From positions 1,622,501-1,686,500 of the forward strand of contig CP016269.1 in the NCBI GenBank assembly GCA_001880285.1: DNA of 64,000 nt, in the 5' to 3' direction. The DNA is from Flavobacteriaceae bacterium UJ101. GTDB taxonomy: Bacteria > Bacteroidota > Bacteroidia > Flavobacteriales > UJ101. The notes beneath the pieces are model-generated. The model was not told the origin of the DNA. It made no database searches and was given only the letters and a program-made list of their open reading frames with translations. Below are positions 1 to 6,598 of this stretch, piece after piece (position 1 is the first letter of the stretch; each line of letters opens with the position of its first letter). Position numbers and translations under genes: made by a program.

Positions 1-501
1 GCTAATGTTATAGATATAGTTTTACCTATTGAAGATACTAGAAGAGCAATACATGGGACTAATATAGCAGGAGAAGAAGACCCTATTACAGAAGGAGAAA
101 TTGGTGTAGTAATTGTTTCAGCAGTAGCAAAACCATTAAAGTTATTACAAAAAGTTAAAAAGTTTGGAGGTAAGGCTTGGAAATGGGTTAAAGGGTTGTT
201 TAAGAAAAGTAAAAAAACTCCTACCCCAAAACCTGGAACTCGGTATGAACCAAAAGATCTTCAAGAACAATTAACTTTAGAGGAAGCAAAAGGAGGTGCA
301 GGTAAACCAATTATGAAAGGTAAATTGAAAGATAAAAAGTATGACCCAGAGAAGGGGACACATGATAAATATGGTCACAATCATGATCATGGTGATGGTA
401 CTAGTACTGAGATTCATTATGATGTTGATAGAAAAACTGGTAAGGGTTCTGGGTATAAAATTAAAGATGATACTAATGCGAAAAGTAGAGGGAATAATTA
501 A
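1..501 (+). CDS. RHS-type polymorphic toxin, C-terminal end (5' partial)
   Basis: The reading frame is open from the first base of the window, so only the last 166 codons of a larger protein are present; the TTG at 196 is not a credible start. The visible part has a hydrophobic stretch (about residues 30-55 of the fragment), a Lys-rich linker, then a compact C-terminal domain with a His/Asp-rich core (GTHDKYGHNHDHGDGTSTEI) followed by HYDVDRKTGKGSGYKIK. A variable basic domain of this kind, ending a long ORF and followed at once by a small unrelated gene, is typical of RHS/polymorphic toxins, where the tip is often a nuclease. The downstream RHS fragment at 1920-2186 supports this. The exact toxin family is not recognised with certainty, and RNase activity is a guess from the His/Asp-rich core. 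Confidence 0.72.
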   Translation, partial: ANVIDIVLPIEDTRRAIHGTNIAGEEDPITEGEIGVVIVSAVAKPLKLLQKVKKFGGKAWKWVKGLFKKSKKTPTPKPGTRYEPKDLQEQLTLEEAKGGAGKPIMKGKLKDKKYDPEKGTHDKYGHNHDHGDGTSTEIHYDVDRKTGKGSGYKIKDDTNAKSRGNN

Positions 502-513
502 CTATTGATAATT

Positions 514-1008
514 ATGAAAGTGATATATAAGGATAACATAGATTTATTAAATGGATTTTCTTATTTAAAAGAATATGTTGTATATGGAGTGAATTATATA
601 GATAAGGAAAGAACTGAATACTTACTTATAAATGATTTTGAATTAATATATCCTAATTTATATTCATCATATTTTTTTGATATTATAGATGAAAGAGAGT
701 CCATATATTGGACAAAGGATTCAATTGATCCAAAGTTTAATACAGTTAATGAGTTTTTAGCTCCATATTTTTTTGATAATTTAATAAACGCTTCCTTCAA
801 AGAAAGTACTATTTTTCAAAAATATAAAGAATTGATGGATAAGGAGTTTTGTTCAAATCAGTATGAAAAGGCTATTATTTTAGATGAAAACTTGAATTGG
901 GTTAGTTGTTCTTATTGTGATAATGTTTTTGAAATAAAAATGATTGATCAAGGTATTATAGTTTGTAGTAAGTGTAATAATAATAATAATAATCCTTTTC
1001 TATGTTAG
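514..1008 (+). CDS. Probable immunity protein with C-terminal zinc-ribbon-like cysteines
   Basis: This 164-residue acidic, aromatic-rich protein follows the toxin stop codon by 12 nt, the usual position for an immunity gene. I chose the ATG at 514 over an in-frame TTG at 505. The N-terminal two thirds have no motif I recognise. The C-terminus has two CxxC pairs (CSYC and CSKC), which could bind one zinc ion, then a run of six Asn encoded by an AAT/AAC tract and a final Cys. A hairpin terminator follows at 1133. The function is inferred from position only. A cargo or regulatory protein cannot be excluded. Confidence 0.6.
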   Translation: MKVIYKDNIDLLNGFSYLKEYVVYGVNYIDKERTEYLLINDFELIYPNLYSSYFFDIIDERESIYWTKDSIDPKFNTVNEFLAPYFFDNLINASFKESTIFQKYKELMDKEFCSNQYEKAIILDENLNWVSCSYCDNVFEIKMIDQGIIVCSKCNNNNNNPFLC

Positions 1009-1450
1009 TTTTTTTCTTGTTAGACCCTAGCTGGTCCAAGTCTGATAAAAAAGAGTTGAAGGCTCGTTCAAGATTGCATCTTGGACTTATAAATAAAGAC
1101 AGTTTGTAACTGTCGGGTTAAAGTAAACAAAGCAGTCTAACGATAAAAAAGTTAGACTGTTTTTAGTATTGAAAAGGTTTAAACCCCAACCTTTCTACAA
1201 CCTGTATAAACAGTAGGTTATAGAGGGTGTGTTTTTTCTTCTTCGGAGGAGCAAACTTTGCATCGAGGAGGAAGAAATACGCTATCGAAGAGGAAATTTC
1301 ATGCAATAAGGAAGGAAAAAGCGGATGGTGTAAAAAACGAATATCAATTAATTAGAGTCGAAAAGTTGTTAAAAGGTTACGGATATTAAAAAGGCTTAGT
1401 TATTAAGAAATTAAAGGGTTATCTTAAAGACTAATAAAAACCATAAACAC
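1009..1450. other. Gene-free stretch between immunity gene and HU-like gene
   Basis: About 440 nt hold no full-length gene. It contains the terminator at 1133-1164 and a separated inverted repeat (GTCCAAG near 1034, CTTGGAC near 1080). A short open stretch ends at 1389 and has a coding-like look (translation ends KNEYQLIRVEKLLKGYGY) but no convincing start. It is probably debris of earlier toxin cassettes. Confidence 0.5.
1133..1164 (+). terminator. Rho-independent terminator after toxin/immunity genes
   Basis: A perfect 9-bp stem (CAGTCTAAC at 1133-1141 with GTTAGACTG at 1151-1159) is followed by five T. Confidence 0.75.
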
Positions 1451-1831
1451 ATGAAATACAAATTAGTAGAAAGAGGCAATCCGGGTAATGCAGAAGCAGC
1501 GAAGAAATGGTATGCCAATCCGGTAAAACAAGGCACAAAAACCTTAGATACGATATCGAAAGATATATCAGGACGGTCATCGCTTACCAGTGGAGACGTG
1601 AGTAATGTGATTGAGAATTTAATCGAACAATTACCCAAATATTTAGTAGAAGGCAATAGTGTTAAGTTAGGTAACTTAGGTACGTTTCGAATTTCGTTTA
1701 GTAGTGAAGGTGTAGAAAAGCCAGCAGATTTTACTACAGATAAGATTCGAGGCGTTAAGATATTGTTTACACCCAGTAGTATCGTAAAGAAGGAGTTGGA
1801 AACGATGAAATTTGAGCAAATGAGTAGCTAG
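1451..1831 (+). CDS. HU-family (HU-HIG type) DNA-binding protein
   Basis: This 126-residue protein has the architecture of the Bacteroidota HU-like proteins. It has a short N-terminal extension (GNPGNAEAAKKWYANPV), a helical HU core with SSLTSGDVSNVIENL at about residues 48-62, and the HU beta-arm start GNSVKLGNLGTFRISF at about residues 74-89, followed by a basic arm and a C-terminal tail. Such proteins bind DNA without strong sequence specificity and often sit beside mobile or variable loci. It lies between the toxin/immunity pair and an RHS fragment. No clear promoter was seen. A nucleoid-protein role is family knowledge. Any role in cassette variation is only suggested by position. Confidence 0.85.
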   Translation: MKYKLVERGNPGNAEAAKKWYANPVKQGTKTLDTISKDISGRSSLTSGDVSNVIENLIEQLPKYLVEGNSVKLGNLGTFRISFSSEGVEKPADFTTDKIRGVKILFTPSSIVKKELETMKFEQMSS

Positions 1832-1867
1832 TGAAAAGGCGATGTAGCGCTAGGGATAGAGGTGGTA

Positions 1868-1890
1868 TCTTCCGAACTTGTTTCGGAGAT
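1868..1890. repeat. Palindromic repeat, TCCGAA-cttgt-TTCGGA
   Basis: Arms at 1871-1876 and 1882-1887 flank a 5-nt loop CTTGT, and flanking ATC/GAT extends the pairing. It is one of four copies in the window of a CCCGAA-CTTRT-TTCGGG type element (others near 1990, 20590 and 25580). Confidence 0.6.
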
Positions 1891-1919
1891 AAAGCCGAAA
1901 GCCCGACCTATTAGGGTAG

Positions 1920-2186
1920 CGCCCTATTGATAAGGGAAATAATGTTAGTTCCTATGAATCGAGTGTGATAACGGGTGTCACTTCGAGTGTCCCGAACTCG
2001 ATTCGGGACGTATCGAGAAGTGTGGGCGGATCAATGAGTCATAAATACACTTACGACGGCTTGTACCGTTTAAAAGCGGGAATGGGAACGTTTACAGGTG
2101 GCAATGGTAAAACAGCGGCTTATGAACTGACGATGGGTTACGATAATTTACATAACATCACGGCAAAGAAACAAACAGTAGAATAA
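1920..2186 (+). pseudogene. RHS repeat protein fragment (broken)
   Basis: An open frame from 1920 to the stop at 2184-2186 encodes about 88 residues whose second half is recognisable RHS core sequence: SHKYTYDGLYRLK, then a GTFTGGNGKTAAYEL segment and MGYDNLHNITAKKQ. Complete RHS proteins of Bacteroidota carry this segment hundreds of residues from either end. Here it stands alone with no plausible start, secretion signal or downstream core, so it is a remnant. Its 5' part is made of the palindromic repeat at 1977-2022. It is probably a displaced cassette of the RHS gene at the window start. Confidence 0.75.
1977..2022. repeat. Dispersed intergenic repeat with TCCCGAA-ctcga-TTCGGGA core
   Basis: The core arms at 1990-1996 and 2002-2008 are perfectly complementary. 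They are framed by GTCACTTCGAG and TATCGAGAAGTG, which also pair in part. From memory, elements with this TTCGAG...CGAGAAG frame are common between genes in Flavobacteriaceae. Confidence 0.6.
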
Positions 2187-2429
2187 AGCGGAATTATGTT
2201 TGACGGAGCCCTGCTGCCGCACGAATCCTTTCGTGTGGTTGCTAAAGAAGTAAAACAATAAATAAAGACAGTTTAATGACAAAAAGTAATTTCAATACGA
2301 AATAACAGAGAGAAAATATTAGATTAAAATTATATTATAATGTAATAAAAAGAGTCAATCAACTATAAAACAAGTCTGTAGATCTAAAAAAAGAAAAGTA
2401 AACCTTTGAAATAAGTTATATTAAGGTTT

Positions 2430-2528
2430 ATGGAAAATTTTAATAAAATTTTAGACATACTAGGTGTTGTAATGGGGATTACATTACTCTTTTTAATTCT
2501 AGCTTTTACAATTCTTTTTGTTCGTTAG
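2430..2528 (+). CDS. Possible 32-residue single-span membrane peptide
   Basis: An ATG-to-TAG frame encodes MENFNKILDILGVVMGITLL followed by more hydrophobic residues ending FVR. This gives a charged N-terminus, one transmembrane segment at about residues 10-30 and an Arg just before the stop. That organisation is what a small membrane protein or a membrane-acting peptide would have. It converges on the toxin gene 10 nt away. No homology can be claimed and the frame is short enough to arise by chance. Confidence 0.35.
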   Translation: MENFNKILDILGVVMGITLLFLILAFTILFVR

Positions 2529-2538
2529 GTAAATTAAG

Positions 2539-2838
2539 CTATAGTAAAGATTTGATATGATCTTCTGACATTCGATTATGATGAAATGTTAGTAACTGAA
2601 TGGTTTTATTATGATCATCAACTTCATAAAAAAGAGAAGAAATATGTTGAATAAGAGCTCTTCTAACATGATGTTTTTCATTTAATTCAAATAGATAAGG
2701 ATTCCTTTCAATTAGAGAAATAATATGAAAAGTTTCATTATAAAAACTTTCAGCTTCTTTAAGTGAGAAACGTTGTTCTATATTTTGAAGGATTTCAATA
2801 AAAGTAAGTTTGGCATTAGTAGACCAAATAGCTTTCAC
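2539..2838 (-). CDS. RelE/ParE-family toxin of a type II toxin-antitoxin system
   Basis: This 99-residue protein begins MKAIWSTNAKLTFIEILQNI, the usual opening of ParE/RelE toxins (beta strand, then 'W...A...L..I...I'). It ends with the characteristic strand pattern SSLFYEVDDHNKTIQLLTF followed by HHNRMSE. Family members inhibit DNA gyrase (ParE-like) or cut ribosome-bound mRNA (RelE-like); the sequence alone does not decide which. It follows its antitoxin gene by 6 nt, so the two are one transcription unit with the antitoxin first. Confidence 0.82.
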   Translation of the reverse strand: MKAIWSTNAKLTFIEILQNIEQRFSLKEAESFYNETFHIISLIERNPYLFELNEKHHVRRALIQHISSLFYEVDDHNKTIQLLTFHHNRMSEDHIKSLL

Positions 2839-2844
2839 AGTTAG

Positions 2845-3078
2845 TTAAGAGAAATTAAATTGTTGTTTAATACGGTTTTTTACATCTTCATTAGAAGAAG
2901 TTAGGTTATTTTTAAAGTCTTTTCTCCCTTTTTGGATGAGTTTTATTTCATTAATAGACAATTCTTCAGAAATATCTTCAGAAGAAAATAGTGATTCTAT
3001 TTTCTCGATAAGGGATTCTTTATCAAGATGAATAATTTTATCAATAAGCTGTATTTTACGTTGTTGAATGTTATCCAT
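2845..3078 (-). CDS. Antitoxin partner of the RelE/ParE toxin
   Basis: This 77-residue protein is acidic in the middle, with a C-terminal part rich in Lys, Asn and Glu that would wrap a toxin. The start is set at the ATG at 3078 (MDNIQQRKIQLIDKI). A longer frame exists to 3105, but it would read through a promoter -7 element. The N-terminal pattern (QLIDKIIHLDKESLIEKIES) resembles the short helical antitoxins paired with ParE-like toxins in Bacteroidota. The assignment rests mainly on gene order and size. Confidence 0.75.
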   Translation of the reverse strand: MDNIQQRKIQLIDKIIHLDKESLIEKIESLFSSEDISEELSINEIKLIQKGRKDFKNNLTSSNEDVKNRIKQQFNFS

Positions 3079-3082
3079 ATAA

Positions 3083-3090
3083 CAAATATA
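3083..3090 (-). promoter_or_regulatory. -7 element TATATTTG ahead of the antitoxin gene
   Basis: It matches Bacteroidota consensus TAnnTTTG exactly. It ends 4 nt before the ATG at 3078, so transcription would begin at or near the start codon. No well-spaced -33 TTG is visible. Confidence 0.45.
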
Positions 3091-3149
3091 AGAAAAAACG
3101 TTCAAATAAGATAATGGTTATTGTATAGCTTTATGATTAGAATATAAAA

Positions 3150-3181
3150 CAAAAAACAGTTTAACTTTAAAAGTTAAACTG
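3150..3181 (-). terminator. Terminator of ssrA
   Basis: An 11-bp perfect stem (3157-3167 with 3171-3181) is followed, reading leftward, by six T. It lies just beyond the tmRNA 3' end. Confidence 0.8.
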
Positions 3182-3188
3182 CCTATAA

Positions 3189-3589
3189 TGGTGGAGCTGG
3201 AGGGATTCGAACCCTCGTCCAAACAAGCAATAAAAATGCTTTCTACATGCTTATTTTGTTATTTATTTTCGATTGCAACCTGAGAACAAACACCCGAATT
3301 ACAACTTAGCTTCTTTAATTTCAGAAAACAGCCAAAGCATCTATTTTCCTATTCCAATCTTACTATGCCTCTAAACCAAACGCCATCGGAAAAGGCTTTT
3401 GAGAGACATCTTACCTTCTAACCTTGTTAGAAAAATGCTTGATCCTACTATAATTCGGATAATTAAGCAGCAAGAGCGTAATTATTTTCGCCAGTTAAAA
3501 AATGTAACGATCTTTTGACAGAGTGGTACGTTACCTCACTCGACATGCTTACAAATCCATTGGTCTTGCTGTCAAAACCGGTCAGCCCC
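3189..3589 (-). ncRNA. ssrA: Transfer-messenger RNA (tmRNA)
   Basis: Read leftward, the gene begins GGGGCTGACCGGTTTTGACA, the conserved tmRNA 5' end. It ends with the T-arm GGTTCGAAT-like region (GAGGGTTCGAATCCCTCC) and CAGCTCCACCA. The 5' GGGGCTG pairs with 3' CAGCTCC to form the acceptor stem (one G-U), and CCA is encoded. The length is about 401 nt. The mRNA-like part encodes the tag GENNYALAA. tmRNA rescues ribosomes stalled on broken mRNA and marks the product for proteolysis, working with SmpB (not in this window). The 3' end faces the accessory region, and tmRNA 3' ends are known integration sites. Confidence 0.95.
3463..3492 (-). other. tmRNA tag-peptide reading frame (GENNYALAA)
   Basis: Ten codons, GGC GAA AAT AAT TAC GCT CTT GCT GCT TAA, lie inside ssrA. 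The hydrophobic ALAA end is the usual ClpXP recognition signal, and the GE-NYALAA form is typical of Bacteroidota. Confidence 0.92.
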
Positions 3590-3828
3590 AATAGTTTTAA
3601 AGAACTTCTACCTTATGAAAAGCAAATTCTGAACCAAATTAATATAATCTGACAACTTTTCATATTACCATTTTACAATATCTACCATAGAATGGGAAGA
3701 CAAAACTACACATTTTTTATGGATTTGTTAAAATGTTTAGAAATATGATGTTTTAAAAAGGAAATATGTCATTTATTTTTTGTGTTGCAGGTTCTTTTTT
3801 TACATTTATCAAAAATAAAAGAATCGTT

Positions 3829-4617
3829 ATGAAAGTTGCAATTATTGGTACAGGTAATTTAGGTTTATCTATTATAAAAGGATTGATTAATAATGAGTTT
3901 GTGAAAAAACATACTGTTGTTGCAACGCGTAGGAAAGTTGAAAAAATTCAATATCTCGCAGAGTATGGTGTAGAAGTTACTTCCAATAATCAAGAAGCAG
4001 TTCAAAAAGCTGATGTGGTTATTTTAGCATTGAAATCCTATACTTTTAAAAAGATTTTAAACGAAATAAACCCTATTTTAGAAGAAGGCCGTCATCAAAT
4101 TATATCATTAGCAGCTGGAATTACGTTAGAAGAAATCAATCAATTATTAGATAAAAAAATTCCGTTACACCGGGCTATGCCCAATACAGCATCTGCTATG
4201 AATGAATCTTTAACATTAACCGCTAGTTTTAAAGAAAATACGGTTTCTGATGAGGTGGTTTTTGAATTGTTTAATCAAGTTGGTATGACGATTACCATAA
4301 ACGAAGAGTTGATGGATGCAGGAACCGTTCTTGGAGCATCAGGAATTGCCTTTGTGATGCGATTCATGCGTGCTATGGCACAAGGAGGAATAGAAATAGG
4401 TTTTGATGCGAAAACGGCTGCTGATATTGTAAATCAGGTGACAAAAGGAGCCTCAGAATTATTGTTGCAAAGTGACAATCACCCAGAAGCAGAAATTGAT
4501 AAAGTGACCACACCAAGAGGTTGTACTATAAAAGGCTTGAATACAATGGAACATAACGGCTTTAGCTCTTCATTAATTCAAGGTATTGTAGCATCTCATG
4601 AGAAATTAGGAAACTAG
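3829..4617 (+). CDS. proC: Pyrroline-5-carboxylate reductase
   Basis: This enzyme catalyses the last step of proline synthesis, reducing 1-pyrroline-5-carboxylate with NAD(P)H in the cytoplasm. The 262-residue product (start at ATG 3829, MKVAIIGTGNLG) has the Rossmann motif GxGxxG at residues 7-12, the central HRAMPNTASAMNES region, and the family signature near the end (TTPRGCTIKGLNTME). An upstream ATG at 3766 would add 21 residues (MSFIFCVAGSFF...) not seen in the family, so I rejected it. It is divergent from ssrA. The next gene begins 39 nt downstream and may be co-transcribed. Confidence 0.94.
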   Translation: MKVAIIGTGNLGLSIIKGLINNEFVKKHTVVATRRKVEKIQYLAEYGVEVTSNNQEAVQKADVVILALKSYTFKKILNEINPILEEGRHQIISLAAGITLEEINQLLDKKIPLHRAMPNTASAMNESLTLTASFKENTVSDEVVFELFNQVGMTITINEELMDAGTVLGASGIAFVMRFMRAMAQGGIEIGFDAKTAADIVNQVTKGASELLLQSDNHPEAEIDKVTTPRGCTIKGLNTMEHNGFSSSLIQGIVASHEKLGN

Positions 4618-4656
4618 TTGTTTGAATTTATAATTTATAATTCATAATTTAGTCTT

Positions 4657-5292
4657 GTGCCTATTGTACATGAAATAAAAAGACGACATACGCATGTTGT
4701 GGTTTGGGAAGTTTCAGAAACCACTGAAGAACTTCTCCAAATACTCAACTTGGATGCTCAGCAACAAGCCAAATTCAATGAACTTACGGATAAAAGACAA
4801 CGTGAATTTTTAGGAATTCGTGCCTGTTTTCATTATTTGAAAATTGAAGGTGCTATTTTATACGAAGAGTCGGGGAAACCGTATATAAAAAGTAATCATC
4901 ATATTAGCATTTCACATTCGTGGGGGAAAGTCGCGTTTGCCATCAGTAAATTTGCAGTAGGGATTGATATTGAGAAAAACCGTCCGCAAAAAATACGTAA
5001 TATTCAGCAAAAATTTATTCGTGAAGATGAAGCCGTGTTTATTGAAAAGAAAAAATTGGATGATTATTTACACGTTATTTGGGGAATTAAAGAAGCTCAA
5101 TACAAACTGCATGATGGAAATCTTTGGAGTTTTTTAAACCATTATCGTACACAACCCTTTAAATATAATTATAACCATCAAATTATATGTGAAATCATTG
5201 ATGAAGAACATCATACACAATATTATACCGCTTATTATGACCGTATAAAAGATGGTTTTTACTTAATTTATGTTTTAGATAATATTTTATGA
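4657..5292 (+). CDS. 4'-phosphopantetheinyl transferase superfamily protein
   Basis: This enzyme transfers the phosphopantetheine arm of coenzyme A to a carrier protein. The 211-residue protein has the two metal and CoA-binding motifs of the Sfp/AcpT type: GIDIE at residues 102-106 and WGIKEAQYK at 142-150, in which the usual KEA.(F/Y)K pattern is kept. SISHSW at about 84-89 is the conserved His-Ser region. The start is a GTG at 4657, since no ATG lies nearby. The stop overlaps the start of pnuC by 4 nt, so they are translationally coupled. No polyketide or peptide synthase is nearby, so a housekeeping acyl carrier protein is a likely substrate. Confidence 0.88.
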   Translation: MPIVHEIKRRHTHVVVWEVSETTEELLQILNLDAQQQAKFNELTDKRQREFLGIRACFHYLKIEGAILYEESGKPYIKSNHHISISHSWGKVAFAISKFAVGIDIEKNRPQKIRNIQQKFIREDEAVFIEKKKLDDYLHVIWGIKEAQYKLHDGNLWSFLNHYRTQPFKYNYNHQIICEIIDEEHHTQYYTAYYDRIKDGFYLIYVLDNIL

Positions 5293-5966
5293 TAGAACTA
5301 GTTGACTACCTTGTAAAACCTTATGAAAGTTATTCCAATACTCAGATATATTTAGAAGCCATAGCGGCTTTTTTTGGCTTATTGAGCGTAGTGTTTTCTA
5401 TGTTGAAAAAGGTATGGGTATTTCCTACAGGTATGATTTCAACTTTTATATATGTATACCTTCTTTTTAATTGGGGTTTATATGGTGATACCATGATTAA
5501 TGCGTACTATTTTGTCATGAGTGTTTACGGTTGGTATTTTTGGTTATATGGAGGAGATGATGAAGATGAAGCACCTGTTTCGATGATGAATACTCAAGAA
5601 AAAAAACAAGCCGTTGGAATCTTTTTAGCTACTATTCTATTAGTTTTAACAGTATATTATTTTAAGCCGTATATTGAAAATGGATTTGATTCGATTCAAT
5701 TAGCCAATTTGAGTTTTCAGTACGATTGGATTCAATATGTCGATTCTATCACAACGGCTATTTTCTTTGTAGGAATGTGGCTTATGGCAAGAAAAAAAGT
5801 AGAAAATTGGGTGTTTTGGATTGTTGGAGATCTTATCTCAGTACCCATGTACTTAGTAAAAGGATATGGAATTACCGCTGGACAATATTTGATTTTTATA
5901 ATTCCGGCTGTGATGGGTTTAATTCTTTGGTATCGAGATTATAAGAAAACGATTCAAAAGGTTTGA
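5289..5966 (+). CDS. pnuC: Nicotinamide riboside transporter PnuC
   Basis: This 225-residue membrane protein has about seven hydrophobic segments. It carries PnuC features: an N-terminal EAIAAFFGLLSVVFS segment, VWVFPTGMIST, and WGLYGDTMINAYYFVMSVYG with the aromatic YGWYFW that follows. A C-terminal repeat of the same layout follows (WVFWIVGDLISVPMYLVKGY). PnuC moves nicotinamide riboside across the inner membrane by facilitated diffusion, and trapping requires intracellular phosphorylation by a NadR/NMNAT-type enzyme, which is not next door here. It overlaps the preceding gene by 4 nt and converges with tag, leaving 8 nt between the two stops. Confidence 0.92.
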   Translation: MIELVDYLVKPYESYSNTQIYLEAIAAFFGLLSVVFSMLKKVWVFPTGMISTFIYVYLLFNWGLYGDTMINAYYFVMSVYGWYFWLYGGDDEDEAPVSMMNTQEKKQAVGIFLATILLVLTVYYFKPYIENGFDSIQLANLSFQYDWIQYVDSITTAIFFVGMWLMARKKVENWVFWIVGDLISVPMYLVKGYGITAGQYLIFIIPAVMGLILWYRDYKKTIQKV

Positions 5967-5974
5967 TATTATTT

Positions 5975-6547
5975 TTAATGATTCATTACCGTTTCATAAC
6001 AAGGACAATTTACTAAGTGATCGTTAACCATACCTGTTGCTTGCATATAGGCATAAATAATAGTTGAGCCAACAAATTTAAATCCACGTTTTTTTAAATC
6101 TTTACTTATTTGATCTGAAATTTCAGTAGTTGCAGGTACTTCTTCTAAAGACTTCCATTTGTTTTGGATTGGTTTTCCTCCAACAAAAGCCCAAATATAG
6201 TTTGAAAAAGAATCAAACTCTTTTTGAATTTCCATAAAGCGTTGTGCATTAGAAATAGTAGCCTTGATTTTTAATTTATTTCGAATGATACCTTCATTTT
6301 GAATGAGTTCTTCAAATTTGGTGTCATCATATTGAGCAATTTTTTTATAATCGAACTGATCAAAAGCCTTTCTAAAGTTTTCACGTTTTTTTAAAATAGT
6401 TATCCAACTTAATCCAGCCTGAAAAGTTTCGAGGATTAAAAACTCAAAGATCGTTTCATCATCATAAACCGGTTTCCCCCATTCATCGTCATGATAATTT
6501 TGATAAATTTCAGAACCTTCTGCCCAAGCACATCGTTGTTTTTCCAT
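5975..6547 (-). CDS. tag: DNA-3-methyladenine glycosylase I
   Basis: This enzyme removes 3-methyladenine from alkylated DNA as the first step of base excision repair. The 190-residue protein keeps the zinc site of the family with exact spacing: Cys6 (RCAWAE), His19, His177 and Cys181 (NDHLVNCPCYE), the same intervals as in E. coli Tag. The base-binding segment FLILETFQAGLSW carries the catalytic Glu40. The length is normal. It lies 51 nt upstream (leftward direction) of nadA's stop and may be transcribed with nadA, although no functional link is known. Confidence 0.95.
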   Translation of the reverse strand: MEKQRCAWAEGSEIYQNYHDDEWGKPVYDDETIFEFLILETFQAGLSWITILKKRENFRKAFDQFDYKKIAQYDDTKFEELIQNEGIIRNKLKIKATISNAQRFMEIQKEFDSFSNYIWAFVGGKPIQNKWKSLEEVPATTEISDQISKDLKKRGFKFVGSTIIYAYMQATGMVNDHLVNCPCYETVMNH

Positions 6548-6598
6548 GTAATAATTCTTAATGAATAACTTTTAGTATTTCAACTTTTGAACAGGTTG

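Noticed and set aside
196-501. ORF starting at 196 as a separate small gene
   Set aside because: The frame is open to base 1 and the 196 codon is TTG inside a continuous coding sequence, so it is the end of a longer protein.
594-800. Leftward 68-codon ORF inside the immunity gene
   Set aside because: It is antisense to a coding region, with no promoter, and is a shadow of the real gene.
1411-1656. Leftward ORF across the HU-like gene
   Set aside because: It opposes a clearly recognisable HU fold on the other strand.
3190-3600. A protein gene in the 3189-3589 region
   Set aside because: The whole stretch is explained by tmRNA (pairing 5' and 3' ends, tag frame).
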